A DNA stretch of 64,000 nt from BD2-11 sp965115885 (GCA_965115885.1 OZ220479.1:1054001-1118000); one strand, 5' to 3'; positions 20,801-29,392 are shown, counted from the stretch's first letter. Notes: a model not told the origin generated them from the sequence alone. Made by a program: numbers and translations.

Positions 20801-21167
20801 CCTTGCGCAACGGGTCGAGCTGGTAGGCGTCGATGCGGATGCCGGCGCGGAACGGCGACTGGAAGAGATTCGGATCGGTTGCCGTCACGCAGTTCCACGA
20901 CAGCGTGCGAAGGTAGGCGGCGAACAGCTCCGGGTCGTCGAAGCCTTTCTCGGCGACTGCGGACCAGCCGTCGTCCTCGAGCACGCGGGCGTCGACTTCG
21001 TGCTCCCACAAGACCGAGAGCCGCTCGCCTTGAGCGTCGTCGTCCAAGCACGAAAGATCGACCAGCGTCGCCTCGCCGGGGGCGGGAGGCGGCGTCACGG
21101 TCTCCACGAGATACCGGCGCTGCCGGACGAACGCGACAACGCCGGATTCGAGCGATGCCGCCATCAT
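17874..21167 (-). CDS. drmD: DISARM SNF2-like helicase DrmD
   Basis: Encodes 1097 residues and is the first gene of the operon. Helicase motifs in order: VADDVGLGKTIEAGL (Walker A) near residue 137, LLILDEAHHAAP (DEAH Walker B) near residue 242, FLSATPHNGHSNSF, and the C-terminal RecA-domain motifs TDAAREGLNLQRHCHDLFHF and PWNPSRIDQRNGRIDR. A long coiled-coil-rich basic tail follows. DrmD marks class 1 DISARM. It appears intact. Two ATG codons occur at the start (21167 and 21164). The promoter of the operon should lie between this start and the divergent-side gap to 21418-21639, but I see no convincing -35/-10 in the GC-rich sequence. Confidence 0.93.
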   Translation of the reverse strand: MMAASLESGVVAFVRQRRYLVETVTPPPAPGEATLVDLSCLDDDAQGERLSVLWEHEVDARVLEDDGWSAVAEKGFDDPELFAAYLRTLSWNCVTATDPNLFQSPFRAGIRIDAYQLDPLRKALRLPRVNLFVADDVGLGKTIEAGLIARELILRRRIDRIVVACPPAMLEQWQDEMEARFGLAFAILDRTYVTRMRRERGFSVNPWATHSRFLISHRLLVDETYASGLRDWLGEFAPRTLLILDEAHHAAPASGARYAIDSQITRAVRDIAPRFEHRLFLSATPHNGHSNSFSALLEILDPQRFCRGVRVLKGQLDEILVRRLKSDIREIEGGFPKRNVVPVEIDGLPTDAPELTLPRMLEAYRAEREKRLEKEPKSQQAVGALVIGGLQKRLLSSVEAFARTLSVHRKSVKRAMEKASAATVMSKTLRADLERLTVGVELDAAEEPDPGAESELGPSSPDPSEIELADLMAAATAASTDSRQAGTRKALRRELALVDEMREVAEASRYGPDPRVRRIVAWIDANMCPLRSRQPGTRPRWNHRRLLVFTEYEDTRRWLQRCLEEAIAHSDRASERIGAFTGRTSRERREELKHAFNTEPGDHPLRILIATDAAREGLNLQRHCHDLFHFDLPWNPSRIDQRNGRIDRKLQPADEVFCRYFVFAQRLEDRVLRVLVDKVERIREELGSVAKIVEERIARAIGRQGMRRNGIADLASLVQGMSAGERQRTVEDELEDARLRRDRLRDDIDRLRTRLERSRTRIGLAVPQFRRTLSMGLKLAGASGIAELDRDGQREIDAPRRFAFPAEHDAIARDSGWTAALDTLRARRRRGESLAEWRRRAAIRPVAFEDTGRLGENAVQLHLEHRVARRLLGRFVAQGLIHHDLSKACLTVAHDAIPRVVLLGRLAVYGPRAARLHEEIVPVTARWIDPDRRRGKLEPFGRTGEQTTLASLQTALDAAGRNSVPERVRTRLAASASTDIADLVRHLKRRALEYAEKAKRQLAERSEAEQRNMIELLERQRKRIAETARRDDRQLTFAFDQAEKRQREADRRAWNRRIEAIETELETEPRRIANGYSVSAVRIDPLGLVYLWPRAGW

Positions 21168-21417
21168 GCAACCGGGCCACGCAGGCTTCGCATCATCTCC
21201 GACTCGATGTGCCGGGAATCCAAAGCGGCAAGACTATCGCGACGGAACGCTGGAGACAAGGCGTTGGAGATTTCGCAGAGCCGAGGCGGCCGTGCCCGTG
21301 CCCGAATCGATGGCCGCGGCGGCGGCGCCGCTCGACGTCGCGGGAACCGCTTCGGGAAGCGCTGGGCGGCGACTCGGCGCCGATCCTGACGAAGGCGGCT
21401 CCGCGGCGTTTCAGAGC

Positions 21418-21639
21418 TCAGGAAGACAGGCGACGGAAGGCGCCCGTCTTCTCCACCACCACCCGGTATCCTCCGCAGCTGTCGGGAATCCGGGCTTCCT
21501 TCCGACCTGCGCCGCCCGCCAGATACACCTTGAGGCAGGGCTCTCCGTCGACCACCCCGATCGCGGTGCCCGCCACCGCCGGACGGCCCATCACCATCCT
21601 CGATAGCCGCTTGTGCGCTTCCTGAACGCTCGTCGCCAC
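21418..21639 (-). CDS. Small protein resembling the N-terminal domain of the adjacent protease
   Basis: A 73-residue frame from the GTG at 21639-21637, eight bases after the stop of the protease gene on the same strand. The core PAVAGTAIGVVDGEPCLKVY...GGYRVVVEKTGAF aligns with residues 62-108 of the protease (VPGVVGTAVGLGADGRPTVM...GYPLVRVVTGRI), including GTA, the GxP turn, VYL, GY and TG. It has no signal peptide that I can see. The arrangement suggests a free-standing copy of a propeptide-like domain, perhaps an inhibitor or folding helper, but that is inference. The start codon is uncertain. Confidence 0.6.
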   Translation of the reverse strand: MATSVQEAHKRLSRMVMGRPAVAGTAIGVVDGEPCLKVYLAGGAGRKEARIPDSCGGYRVVVEKTGAFRRLSS

Positions 21640-21647
21640 GGCGTCCC

Positions 21648-22709
21648 CTACCCGCCGTCGACGCTCACGCCGAAGCGATCGAGCACCAGGTCGATGGGGT
21701 TGGCGACGGTGGCGTTGGGGCTCCCCGCGAAGAGCAGGCCGACCGGGCGGCGGCTCTTGCGTCCCCGGCCGTCGGTCACGATCAGGGACCCGGAGTCCCC
21801 GCCGGCGCTGAACCCCTCGCCGGTGACGACGATCTGATCCACGAAGCGGGCCCTGCCGGTGCGGTAGTCGACGTCGAGGATGGCGTTGAGGCCCGTCACC
21901 TTGCCTCGGGTGAGCCCGGTGGTGCGGCCGTACTTCTGCACCTCGAGCGCGAGCGACGCCTCCACCGTGCCGGTCCGGGGCGCGCCGTAGCCGTCGGAAG
22001 GCGTGGCCGCCGCCAGCTGATCGGGCGAGCTTTCGGCGATGGCGCCGTCGATCCGGTTCTCCGGGCAGGCCAGGGCGCGGCAAAAGCCGATCTCCTCGAA
22101 GTCGGCGAGCGTGCCGAAGGCGTGCTCCGGGTCGTTTCCCCCGTCGGCCACGCCCGGCTGGATCACGTTGTCGCCCGGGCTGGCGTCGTTCCGGTTGGCG
22201 AAGACGTGGTTGTTGGAGAGCGCGTACGTCCGGCGTCCGTCCGTGACGCGCGCCCCGACGGTGCCCGCGGTGACCCCCGTCCGGCCCGCGGACACGCCGA
22301 TGGGGACCGGGCGCGGGAACGGGCCTCTGGGATCGACGGGACCGGAAGCGGCCGCCGGGAGGGGCGGATCGCCGAGCGCGGCGATGCGTCCGGTCACTAC
22401 CCGGACCAGCGGGTACCCCGCGAAGCTGGCCGGAAGTCCGGCCACGGCGGCGTGCTCCAGGTAGACCATCACCGTCGGCCGACCGTCGGCGCCCAACCCG
22501 ACGGCGGTCCCGACCACGCCCGGAACGGCCAACAGCTCCGGGCTGACTTCCTCCTGCGCGGCGAAGGCGGCCGTCAACGCCTCCTGGGGGAGCCCGTCGC
22601 CGACGAAGTCGGGGAAGGGAAGCCCGGAATCGGCAGGCGCGAGCCACGACAGCTCCACCAAGAGCAGGAGCGCCAGCCGCGCCAGCGACGGGAAGACCGT
22701 GCGCGTCAT
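21648..22709 (-). CDS. Secreted trypsin-like serine protease
   Basis: Encodes 353 residues, with GGAG 8 bases before the ATG. A signal peptide (LARLALLLLVELSWLAPADS) is followed by a small N-terminal domain (about residues 55-112) and then a chymotrypsin-like fold. Likely catalytic residues are His168 in LSNNHVFANRND, Asp221 in NRIDGAIAE and Ser306 in SAGGDSGSLI. A second half YGRTTGLTRGKVTG matches bacterial trypsin-like proteins of unknown substrate. The N-terminal domain is the part that recurs as a stand-alone gene at 21418-21639, eight bases downstream, so the two are probably co-translated and functionally linked. Confidence 0.75.
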   Translation of the reverse strand: MTRTVFPSLARLALLLLVELSWLAPADSGLPFPDFVGDGLPQEALTAAFAAQEEVSPELLAVPGVVGTAVGLGADGRPTVMVYLEHAAVAGLPASFAGYPLVRVVTGRIAALGDPPLPAAASGPVDPRGPFPRPVPIGVSAGRTGVTAGTVGARVTDGRRTYALSNNHVFANRNDASPGDNVIQPGVADGGNDPEHAFGTLADFEEIGFCRALACPENRIDGAIAESSPDQLAAATPSDGYGAPRTGTVEASLALEVQKYGRTTGLTRGKVTGLNAILDVDYRTGRARFVDQIVVTGEGFSAGGDSGSLIVTDGRGRKSRRPVGLLFAGSPNATVANPIDLVLDRFGVSVDGG

Positions 22710-22892
22710 CGTCCGACTCCGGATCCGTGCTCCTTCATGAGTCCCGCTCCGCCCGCGGTCGCGTCGCTCGCAAGTCGAACCCTGTACTTAAGGGGACGCG
22801 TATCATACTTATTCGAACCCGTCACGGCGCGAAACGGATCCCCGGCTCGCGCGCGGACGCGAGGAAGGACGCCTTCCAAAGGAGTTTCGGGG

Positions 22893-23162
22893 ATGCTCGA
22901 ATTGATTCTGCTGGGAATCGCAGGTGCCGCAGGGATCTGGGGACACCTGAAATTGCGGAGTTTCGTGCGACGGCGGCTTCGCTACACCTCGTGGGTGGAG
23001 AAGCGCTGGCCGAGCGTCGTCGCCGGCGCGGTGACCGCCGTCGTCGTGGCCGGGTTGCCCCTGCTGAGCCTCGGAGCCGGTCTGCTGGTGGGGACCGGAG
23101 TCGGCACCGGCATCGCGATGGGCGTGAGCGACGTGCGCAACCGCCGCCTGATCGACGAGTAG
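22893..23162 (+). CDS. Small membrane protein of unknown function
   Basis: An 89-residue protein starting at ATG 22893, with AAAGGAG 8-9 bases upstream deciding the start. It has an N-terminal hydrophobic helix (LELILLGIAGAAGIWGHLKL), a basic linker RRRLRY, a second and glycine-rich hydrophobic region (SVVAGAVTAVVVAGLPLLSL, AGLLVGTGVGTGIAMGV) and a charged tail VRNRRLIDE. Two or three membrane segments are likely. I do not recognise a family. It is divergent from the protease gene. Confidence 0.65.
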   Translation: MLELILLGIAGAAGIWGHLKLRSFVRRRLRYTSWVEKRWPSVVAGAVTAVVVAGLPLLSLGAGLLVGTGVGTGIAMGVSDVRNRRLIDE

Positions 23163-23198
23163 GGCCGGAGAGGGGCGACGGGGCGCGGAGCGTCCGTC

Positions 23199-24215
23199 CT
23201 ATCCCCTCGGCGCGAACCGCACGATCACCGGCAGGTGGTCGCTGGTGGTGTTCAGGTAGTCGGGGATGAGGTCGTCGATTCCGAACACCGTCGCCGAGTC
23301 TTCCTCGTACCACGCCATCGCCTCGTCCGACGCCAGAATGTGGTCGATCACCTCCGTGTAGCGCGGCATCGACCGGGCGCCCTCGGCGCTCAGGCGAGCG
23401 GTGGGGAAGACCCACTCCGGGGCCTCCACCAGAATCCTGTAGGGCGTGTCGCGCCCGCTCGTGATCGACTCGTCCACGTCGTCGTTCCAATCCCCGGGCA
23501 CCAGCACCGCACGGTCGGGCCAAGCGTCGTCGAGGTACGCCTTGAGTCCTTCGCCGGCCGCCTTGCGCCGCTCCCAGGAAGCCTCGTCGGCGGTGGCTTT
23601 GGCGTGCAGGACGATCACGACCACGTCGTGGCTCGCGCCGGCCAGCGTCACCCGTAGTCGGACCTCCATCGGCGGACGGCCCGCGAACTCGTGGTCCAGC
23701 TCGCTCAGGACGATGCGGGCGCCGGAGACCTCGGCGACGGACGGCTTGTAGATGAGCCCGACCTTCAGTTCCCCGCTGTGGTAACTGTCGGATCCGCCCG
23801 TCACCGAGGTGTCGTTGGCGAGGAATCCCCGATACCCGGGCAACTCGGCCAGCAAAGCCGCGAAGGCGTCCGCGCGGGTGACCTCCTGCACTCCCCAAAG
23901 GTCGGCGTCGGTTCCCCGGATCACCGCGAGCACGCGCGCCATCTGCAGGGAATCGTCCTCCGGACCCTGGTTCGGAGCCCCGAAGTAGCGGAGGTTCCAG
24001 GTGGCCAAGTCCAGCGTCTCGGGGGTTCCCTGGGCCGGGATCCGGATCGCGGACTGGGGCGGCGTTTCGGGTTGCGTGGGGCCCTGTGCGTCGGTTTCCG
24101 TCTGGGCGCACGCCGAAACGAAAACGGTTGCCGTGAGGAGGAGGACCGCGGCGGGACCGACGGCCGAACGAGCTCGCGTGCGAGTGGAACTTGCTTCGCG
24201 TTTGCGCTGAATCAT
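23199..24215 (-). CDS. Endonuclease/exonuclease/phosphatase-family lipoprotein
   Basis: Encodes 338 residues. The N-terminus is a lipoprotein signal (LLLTATVFVSAC). The mature part has the EEP superfamily motifs: LATWNLRYFG (Asn ligand), LWGVQEVTRADAF (metal-binding Glu), VVVIVLHAKATAD, VLVPGDWNDDVD (GDxN-type catalytic Asp) and a terminal TTSDHLPVIVRF (SDH, catalytic His). Family members are Mg2+-dependent DNases, phosphodiesterases or sphingomyelinase-type enzymes. An exported lipid-anchored version suggests extracellular nucleic-acid or phospholipid scavenging. No neighbour clarifies the substrate. Confidence 0.85.
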   Translation of the reverse strand: MIQRKREASSTRTRARSAVGPAAVLLLTATVFVSACAQTETDAQGPTQPETPPQSAIRIPAQGTPETLDLATWNLRYFGAPNQGPEDDSLQMARVLAVIRGTDADLWGVQEVTRADAFAALLAELPGYRGFLANDTSVTGGSDSYHSGELKVGLIYKPSVAEVSGARIVLSELDHEFAGRPPMEVRLRVTLAGASHDVVVIVLHAKATADEASWERRKAAGEGLKAYLDDAWPDRAVLVPGDWNDDVDESITSGRDTPYRILVEAPEWVFPTARLSAEGARSMPRYTEVIDHILASDEAMAWYEEDSATVFGIDDLIPDYLNTTSDHLPVIVRFAPRG

Positions 24216-24685
24216 CGGCAGGCCTTGCGTTCCGAGGTCGACTCCCGTGGATTCCGGATTCCGGTTGCGTCAGCTTCGGCGCAACGGTCGTTCGCCGAGA
24301 TCCCTCCACCAGCATACGACGTTTCAGGATGATTCCGCAGGCTGGCCCCGTCGGCTTTCGAGCCGAAGTCGCCTCGACTCGTGGCGCGTCGGCGCCCCCG
24401 ATGCCGTGGGGTGGCGCGAGGATGGGGCGGTGGAGAGGCTGGGCGTCCGCGCTCGCCCTGGCCGGCGACCGGAACTGCCGCGAGCGTCGCGGGTTGACGG
24501 AATCTCCCTCCGAGGCGCGCTTGGACGAGTGCGTCCCGGTTGTCCCCGAAGACGGCCGCGTCGTGGGCGAAAACGGTCGCGAATCTCCCGTTCGGCCCTC
24601 GGCGAGAGCGGGAACGACCGTTTCGCCGAGGGACCGGTGGGGCCGACTCGGCGGGTCGACGTCGAGCGCCGAACCTCGCTCGAGA

Positions 24686-25558
24686 ATGCCCGCCGCCATG
24701 AGCCGCCCGTCCTCTTCGCCGACACGGATCGTGGCCGCGCTTCCGCGGCGTCCCCGCGAGTTCCGCGGTCCGGTGCGGCCGGCGCGCCTCGCTCGCGCAA
24801 CGCTGGCGGCGCTCGCGTTCTGCTCCGCCGCCGCGCCCGCGTCGGCTCAGCTGGAGTTCCAGTACCAGTACGGCAACATCCTGAACCCGTTCTCCGCCGT
24901 CGGCGCACCGACCCGGATCTTCACGTTGCAGCACGCCGGGAGATGGCGCGCCGGGAGTTCGTTCTTCTTCCTCGACTACATGAGCGACGGGGTCGAGGAC
25001 GGCTTCAACGACCGCGATCTCTACGGGGAATGGTATCCGACGCTGAGCTTGGGCTCGCTGACGGGGGGAGGCGCGGCCTTCGGCCCGGCGAGCGACGTCC
25101 GACTGGTCGCGGGCGTCAACCTCGGCATCCAGCCGAAGGTGGTGAAGTACGTGCCCGGCGTGGAGCTGGGCTGGAAGGTGCCGGGGTTCGTCTTCGTGAA
25201 CACGCTTTTCGGAGCCTTCGTCGACGCCAGCAGCGGGATCGAGGCGGGCGGCGCGCCGAGCACGGGGAACGGCTTCCACTTCGACGTCGGTTGGCTCTCC
25301 GTCTTCCGTCTGGCCGGTCAGTCGTTTTCGTTCTCCGGACACGCCGAGTACACGAGCGCCCTCGAGAACGAGCTGGGCGCCGAATACCCGGCGAGCGTCC
25401 TCGCTCAGCCTCAGCTGACGTGGGATGCGGGACGGACGTTGGTCGGGTCCGTCGACGTTCTGCACCTGGGCGTGGAATTCCAGTTCTGGACCAACAAGCT
25501 GGGAACGACGGGCGACGAGCGCGCACTGCAACTGCTGGTCGTCTGGCGGATGGACTGA
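24686..25558 (+). CDS. Outer-membrane beta-barrel protein, Tsx/DUF5020-like
   Basis: About 290 residues from ATG 24686 (a second ATG at 24698 is equally possible). A signal peptide (LARATLAALAFCSAAAPASA) ends before QLEFQYQYGNILNPF. The mature part is made of alternating, aromatic-rich strands such as SSFFFLDYMSDGVEDGFNDR, DLYGEWYPTLSLGSL, GVELGWKVPGFVFVNTLFG and a terminal FQFWTNKLGTTG...LLVVWRMD. This resembles the nucleoside-specific channel (Tsx)/DUF5020 barrel family. An outer-membrane location is expected; transport of nucleosides is a guess from the family. Confidence 0.65.
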   Translation: MPAAMSRPSSSPTRIVAALPRRPREFRGPVRPARLARATLAALAFCSAAAPASAQLEFQYQYGNILNPFSAVGAPTRIFTLQHAGRWRAGSSFFFLDYMSDGVEDGFNDRDLYGEWYPTLSLGSLTGGGAAFGPASDVRLVAGVNLGIQPKVVKYVPGVELGWKVPGFVFVNTLFGAFVDASSGIEAGGAPSTGNGFHFDVGWLSVFRLAGQSFSFSGHAEYTSALENELGAEYPASVLAQPQLTWDAGRTLVGSVDVLHLGVEFQFWTNKLGTTGDERALQLLVVWRMD

Positions 25559-25649
25559 CGCGCGGGGCCGGCGGTGCACGGGCCGACTCCCGCTTCGGCG
25601 CGGGGCGTCTTCGAATCGGAGATCGGACCGCGTCGGCGGACTGGCGAAC

Positions 25650-25940
25650 TTACTGGTCGTCGACGATGCGAACGCCCACCAAGCGGCATCCCAGCCTGCA
25701 TCCGGGCCTGAGCGCGAGGCAGGCGAGAACGGACGCGGCCGCGAGGCCGATCATGGTCCCGGCCATCGGCTGGATGACCGTCTTGAGCACCCCCCACACG
25801 GCCACGAACACGGCCATCCCGAGAAACACGCCCAAGAGCTGGCGCCCGCCGTCGGGGCCTTCGAATCGGATGGGGGCGCCGCCGTAGTAGAGGGCGGCCA
25901 GCGTGGGATAGAGAGCGAACGGAACGATCCATTCGATCAT
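25650..25940 (-). CDS. Small integral membrane protein of unknown function
   Basis: A 96-residue protein from the ATG at 25940, preceded by GGAGATT. It has three hydrophobic stretches: IVPFALYPTLAALYYGG, LLGVFLGMAVFVAVWGVLKT and GTMIGLAAASVLACLALRPG, with a C-terminal tail containing RIVDDQ. Predicted topology is three membrane helices. No family recognised. It is convergent with the barrel gene and divergent from the S12 hydrolase. Confidence 0.6.
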   Translation of the reverse strand: MIEWIVPFALYPTLAALYYGGAPIRFEGPDGGRQLLGVFLGMAVFVAVWGVLKTVIQPMAGTMIGLAAASVLACLALRPGCRLGCRLVGVRIVDDQ

Positions 25941-26193
25941 GCGAGGAATCTCCGGCTGGATGAAGTCTCGACGAGGTTCTGCCGACGACACAAACTAGCC
26001 CGGGCGGAGCGGCCCGGACAAGCCCGAAAGCGCCCTGCGGGCGCATCCGAGGCCCGATCCGCGGGATGGCCGGGGAAGCCGGGCGACCTGTCGCGCCCCG
26101 CGCGCCGAGGCGTATCATGTCCCGCGTCGGCGAACCGGCGTTCCCCGGTCGCGAAACGCCGCTCTCCCGCTTTTCCATACGAGGTGATTTCCG

Positions 26194-27462
26194 ATGAAGC
26201 CAGCGCAGCGCTCCGACCCGTCCGTCCCGACCCTCCTCCCCGTTCTCGCTCTCGCGGGCTTCCTTCTGGGCGCGCCGGGCGTTCGGGCGCAGGACGCCTA
26301 CTTCCCTCCGCCGGGAGACTGGGAGCGCAGGTCTCCCGAGTCGATGGGCATGGAACCCGAACTCCTGCGGCGGGCGGTCGATTTCGCGATCGCGAACGAG
26401 AGCGCCGCGCCGCGCGATCTGGAGGTCGCGCACGCGCTCAGCTGGAACGGCGAGCCCTTCGACGAGGCCATCGGTCCGCTCAAGGTGCGGGGCCCGCAGA
26501 GCGGCATCGTCGTGAAGGGGGGCTACATCGTGGCCGAATGGGGGGAGACGAGGCGCGTCGACCCCACCTTCAGCGTGGCCAAGAGCTTTCTCTCCTCCAC
26601 GGTGGGGCTGGCGTGGGACCGGGGGCTCATCCGCGACGTCCACGACCCGGTGCGCGAATACATGCCTCCGCTGATCCTCCCGGCGGGCGACGGCGAGCCC
26701 GGCGCGGAGGCCGACGGGCGGGGCGTGCCCACCCCGGTGCCGCTCTTCGACTCCGAGCACAACCGCAAGATCACTTGGGACCATCTTCTGCGGCAGACCA
26801 GCGACTGGGAAGGCACCCTGTGGGGCAAGCCCGACTGGGGCGACCGACCGGGCCGGGACTTGGCGGCCAACCGCACCCGTCCGCGCAACGAGCCCGGCAC
26901 GGTCTACAAGTACAACGACGTGCGCGTGAACCTGCTCGCGCTGGCGGCGCTTCAGGTCTGGCGCCGGCCCCTGCCGCAGGTGTTGCGCGAATACGTCATG
27001 GATCCCATCGGCGCCTCCAACACTTGGCGCTGGTACGGCTACGGGAATTCGTGGGTGAACGTGGACGGCGAGATGATGCAGTCGGTGAGCGGCGGCACCC
27101 ACTGGGGCGGAGGGATGAATCTGAGCGCCGAGGACCAGGCGCGGTTCGGCTACTTCACCCTCCGCAAGGGAAACTGGGACGGCGAACAGCTCCTCTCCGA
27201 GGAATGGCTGGACATGGCCGAGACCCCGGGCGCGGTCAACGAGACGTACGGGTTCATGAACTTCTTCCTGAACGCCGGCCAGCGCTCCTATCCCAGCACG
27301 CCGGAGTCGTCGTTCAGCCATCGGGGCGCGGGGACCAACTTGGTCTACGTCGATCGGGAGAACGACCTGGTGGTGGTGGCGCGCTGGATCCGGGGCGGCG
27401 CCATCGACGAGTTTCTGGGGATGGTGATCGCATCCTCGCCCGTCGCCGCGGAACGGCGCTGA
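26194..27462 (+). CDS. Secreted serine hydrolase, beta-lactamase family (S12)
   Basis: Encodes 422 residues with a signal peptide (LLPVLALAGFLLGAPGVRAQ). S12 motifs: SVAK in TFSVAKSFLSSTVGLA (SxxK), YKYND (YxN) and the C-terminal SHRGAGTNLVYVD replacing the KTG box. Family members act as D-aminopeptidases, esterases or penicillin-binding-like hydrolases; this one lacks any fused domain. It is a second S12 enzyme in the window, again close to peptide and organic-acid uptake genes, which fits extracellular processing of D-amino-acid or amide substrates. A TRAP binding-protein gene follows 104 bp downstream on the same strand. Confidence 0.85.
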   Translation: MKPAQRSDPSVPTLLPVLALAGFLLGAPGVRAQDAYFPPPGDWERRSPESMGMEPELLRRAVDFAIANESAAPRDLEVAHALSWNGEPFDEAIGPLKVRGPQSGIVVKGGYIVAEWGETRRVDPTFSVAKSFLSSTVGLAWDRGLIRDVHDPVREYMPPLILPAGDGEPGAEADGRGVPTPVPLFDSEHNRKITWDHLLRQTSDWEGTLWGKPDWGDRPGRDLAANRTRPRNEPGTVYKYNDVRVNLLALAALQVWRRPLPQVLREYVMDPIGASNTWRWYGYGNSWVNVDGEMMQSVSGGTHWGGGMNLSAEDQARFGYFTLRKGNWDGEQLLSEEWLDMAETPGAVNETYGFMNFFLNAGQRSYPSTPESSFSHRGAGTNLVYVDRENDLVVVARWIRGGAIDEFLGMVIASSPVAAERR

Positions 27463-27566
27463 CCGGGGTGCGCGGCGGTGCGCCCCGTTCGGCTTCTGGC
27501 TAACTTGCGCGGGCTCCGGCGGCGGAGGGCCGCCGGGATCGCGACACCCACAAGGACACGAGCACC

Positions 27567-28805
27567 ATGGACGACCATTCCCGGAGCGGGACGGCCGAGG
27601 TAGGCCGGGCGGACGCGGAAGCCGCGGCGACCGGCCGCCGCGAGGGCGGCGAGGCGGGGCAAGCGCCGCAGCCCTTGGAGCGAAGGGCGTTCCTGGGCAA
27701 GGCCGCGGTCGGCGCCGCGGCGGCCGGGGTGCTGGCCACCTCCTGCGGCGGCGCGGAAGAGCGGGCCGAAGGCGGGGGCGGGGCACCCGCGGTGATCGCC
27801 AACCCGAACGTGCGCTGGCGGCTGGCGTCCAGCTACCCGCGCACCGTCGACGCCATCTTCGACACCGCGCCCCGCGCGGCCGACGCGCTGGCGGCCATGA
27901 CGGACGGGCGCTTTCAGATCCGCGCCTACGAGGCGAACGAGCTGGTGCCGGCGTTCGAGGTGATGGACGCGGTGCAACAGGGAACGGTGCAGGTGGGTCA
28001 CAGCCCGAGCTACTACTACACGGGCAAGGCGCCGGTGCTCGCCTTCGACACCTGCGTGCCGTTCGGGCTCAACGCGCGCCAGCAACACGCATGGCTCTAC
28101 GACGCCGGCGGGCTCGAACTCGTCCGCGAGATCTTCTCCGACTTCAACATCCTGCCGTTCCCGGCGGGCAACACCGGCGCCCAGATGGGCGGCTGGTTCC
28201 GCCGCGAGATCGAAACCCCGGAGGATCTGAACGGACTCAAGATGCGCATCCCCGGGTTGGGCGCGGAGGTGATGGACCGGCTGGGCGTGACCGTGCAGAA
28301 CCTCGCCGCGCAGGAGATCTACCCGGCGCTCGAGCGGGGAGCGATCGACGCGGTCGAGTGGGTCGGTCCCTACGACGACGAGAAGCTGGGCTTCCAGAAC
28401 GCCGCCCGCTTCTACTACTACCCCGGCTGGTGGGAGCCGGGCCCCTCGACCACCTTCCAAGTGAACCGGGACGCTTGGGAGGAGTTGCCCTCCACGTACC
28501 GGGAGGCCTTCCGCGTGGCGGTGCGCTCGGCTGCGCACGGGGTCGAGACCACGTACGACTCCAGGAACCCGGCCGCGCTGCGGCGCCTCGTCGAGGGCGG
28601 GGTCGAACTGCGCGCCTTCTCGCCCGAGATCATGGAGGTGTCGCGCGTGGCTTCTCAGGAGATTCTGGAGGAGCGGGCCGCCGGCGACGCCGCCTACCGC
28701 CGCGTCTACGACCACTGGTCCGCGTTCCGGGCGGAGGTGTTCGACTGGTTCAGCCGTGCGGAGTGGGCCTACGCGGGCGCGGCCTTCGGCCGGGCCCGCG
28801 CATGA
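27567..28805 (+). CDS. TRAP transporter solute-binding protein (DctP family)
   Basis: Encodes 412 residues. The N-terminal LERRAFLGKAAVGAAAAGVL followed by ATSC is a twin-arginine signal with a lipobox, so a Tat-exported lipid-anchored binding protein is likely. The mature protein has DctP hallmarks: VRWRLASSYPRTVDAIFDTA, ELVPAFEVMDAVQQGTVQVG, the conserved Arg/Gly segment in LNGLKMRIPGLGAEVMDRLG, and LERGAIDAVEWVGPYDD. Such proteins capture small organic acids in the periplasm for Na+- or H+-driven uptake; this sequence is of the alpha-keto-acid/mannitol-like subgroup by general look. The matching membrane subunits DctQ/DctM lie at 30922-32822 on the other strand, now separated from it by an IS630 element and a MITE. 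Confidence 0.9.
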   Translation: MDDHSRSGTAEVGRADAEAAATGRREGGEAGQAPQPLERRAFLGKAAVGAAAAGVLATSCGGAEERAEGGGGAPAVIANPNVRWRLASSYPRTVDAIFDTAPRAADALAAMTDGRFQIRAYEANELVPAFEVMDAVQQGTVQVGHSPSYYYTGKAPVLAFDTCVPFGLNARQQHAWLYDAGGLELVREIFSDFNILPFPAGNTGAQMGGWFRREIETPEDLNGLKMRIPGLGAEVMDRLGVTVQNLAAQEIYPALERGAIDAVEWVGPYDDEKLGFQNAARFYYYPGWWEPGPSTTFQVNRDAWEELPSTYREAFRVAVRSAAHGVETTYDSRNPAALRRLVEGGVELRAFSPEIMEVSRVASQEILEERAAGDAAYRRVYDHWSAFRAEVFDWFSRAEWAYAGAAFGRARA

Positions 28806-28948
28806 CTTTCGCAAGAGCCTAGTGCTAGAGCGGGCCTTGCGGCGGGAGCGGGGAAAGCGCGGGGGTCGCCGGTCGCGTTGGCGCGGTTCCAAGCTCTCCG
28901 GCTGAACATGGGCGGTGACGGGTCGGAGTACCGGATGATCCCCGGTAT

Positions 28949-29242
28949 CTACTGAGCCGTGCCCTCGCGTTCGGCGAGTCCGTGACTGGCTCCCGTATCG
29001 AGGTCGAGACCGTAGATCCGCTTCAGGTCGGCAATCGCCTGCAGGGAGGCTTGGTCGTCGAACGGCGACTTCCCCTCGAAGGCGTGAAGCACGACGCTTT
29101 CGAGGAGATCGCCGAGAGTGAGATCGTGGTACTCGGCCAATCCCTTGAGGACTTTCAGAATCCGCTTCTCGACCCGTACGCCCGTCTGCACGCGATTCAC
29201 GACCAGCTTGCCCTTTTCGGACGACCGCTCCGACACGCTCAT
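28949..29242 (-). CDS. Small hypothetical protein, possible ribbon-helix-helix type
   Basis: A 97-residue frame with ATG at 29242. The sequence VVNRVQTGVRVEKRILKVLK then GLAEYHDLTLGDLLESVVLH resembles a short beta strand followed by two helices, as in ribbon-helix-helix DNA-binding or related CopG-like proteins, but this is a weak similarity. The C-terminus (ADLKRIYGLDLDTGASHGLA) is unremarkable. It lies alone between the TRAP binding protein and IS630. Confidence 0.5.
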   Translation of the reverse strand: MSVSERSSEKGKLVVNRVQTGVRVEKRILKVLKGLAEYHDLTLGDLLESVVLHAFEGKSPFDDQASLQAIADLKRIYGLDLDTGASHGLAEREGTAQ

Positions 29243-29392
29243 CGCTTCTCGAGATAGCCGTTGATTGCCTGCTCCCGATCGGTCGGATCATGGGCGAACC
29301 GCGACACACGGAATAGAATGGTACCATGATACCGTGGTGCCGTCCAATGATCAAGATGAGGCCGAGGCGGCGACCGGCCAGACACACCCAGC

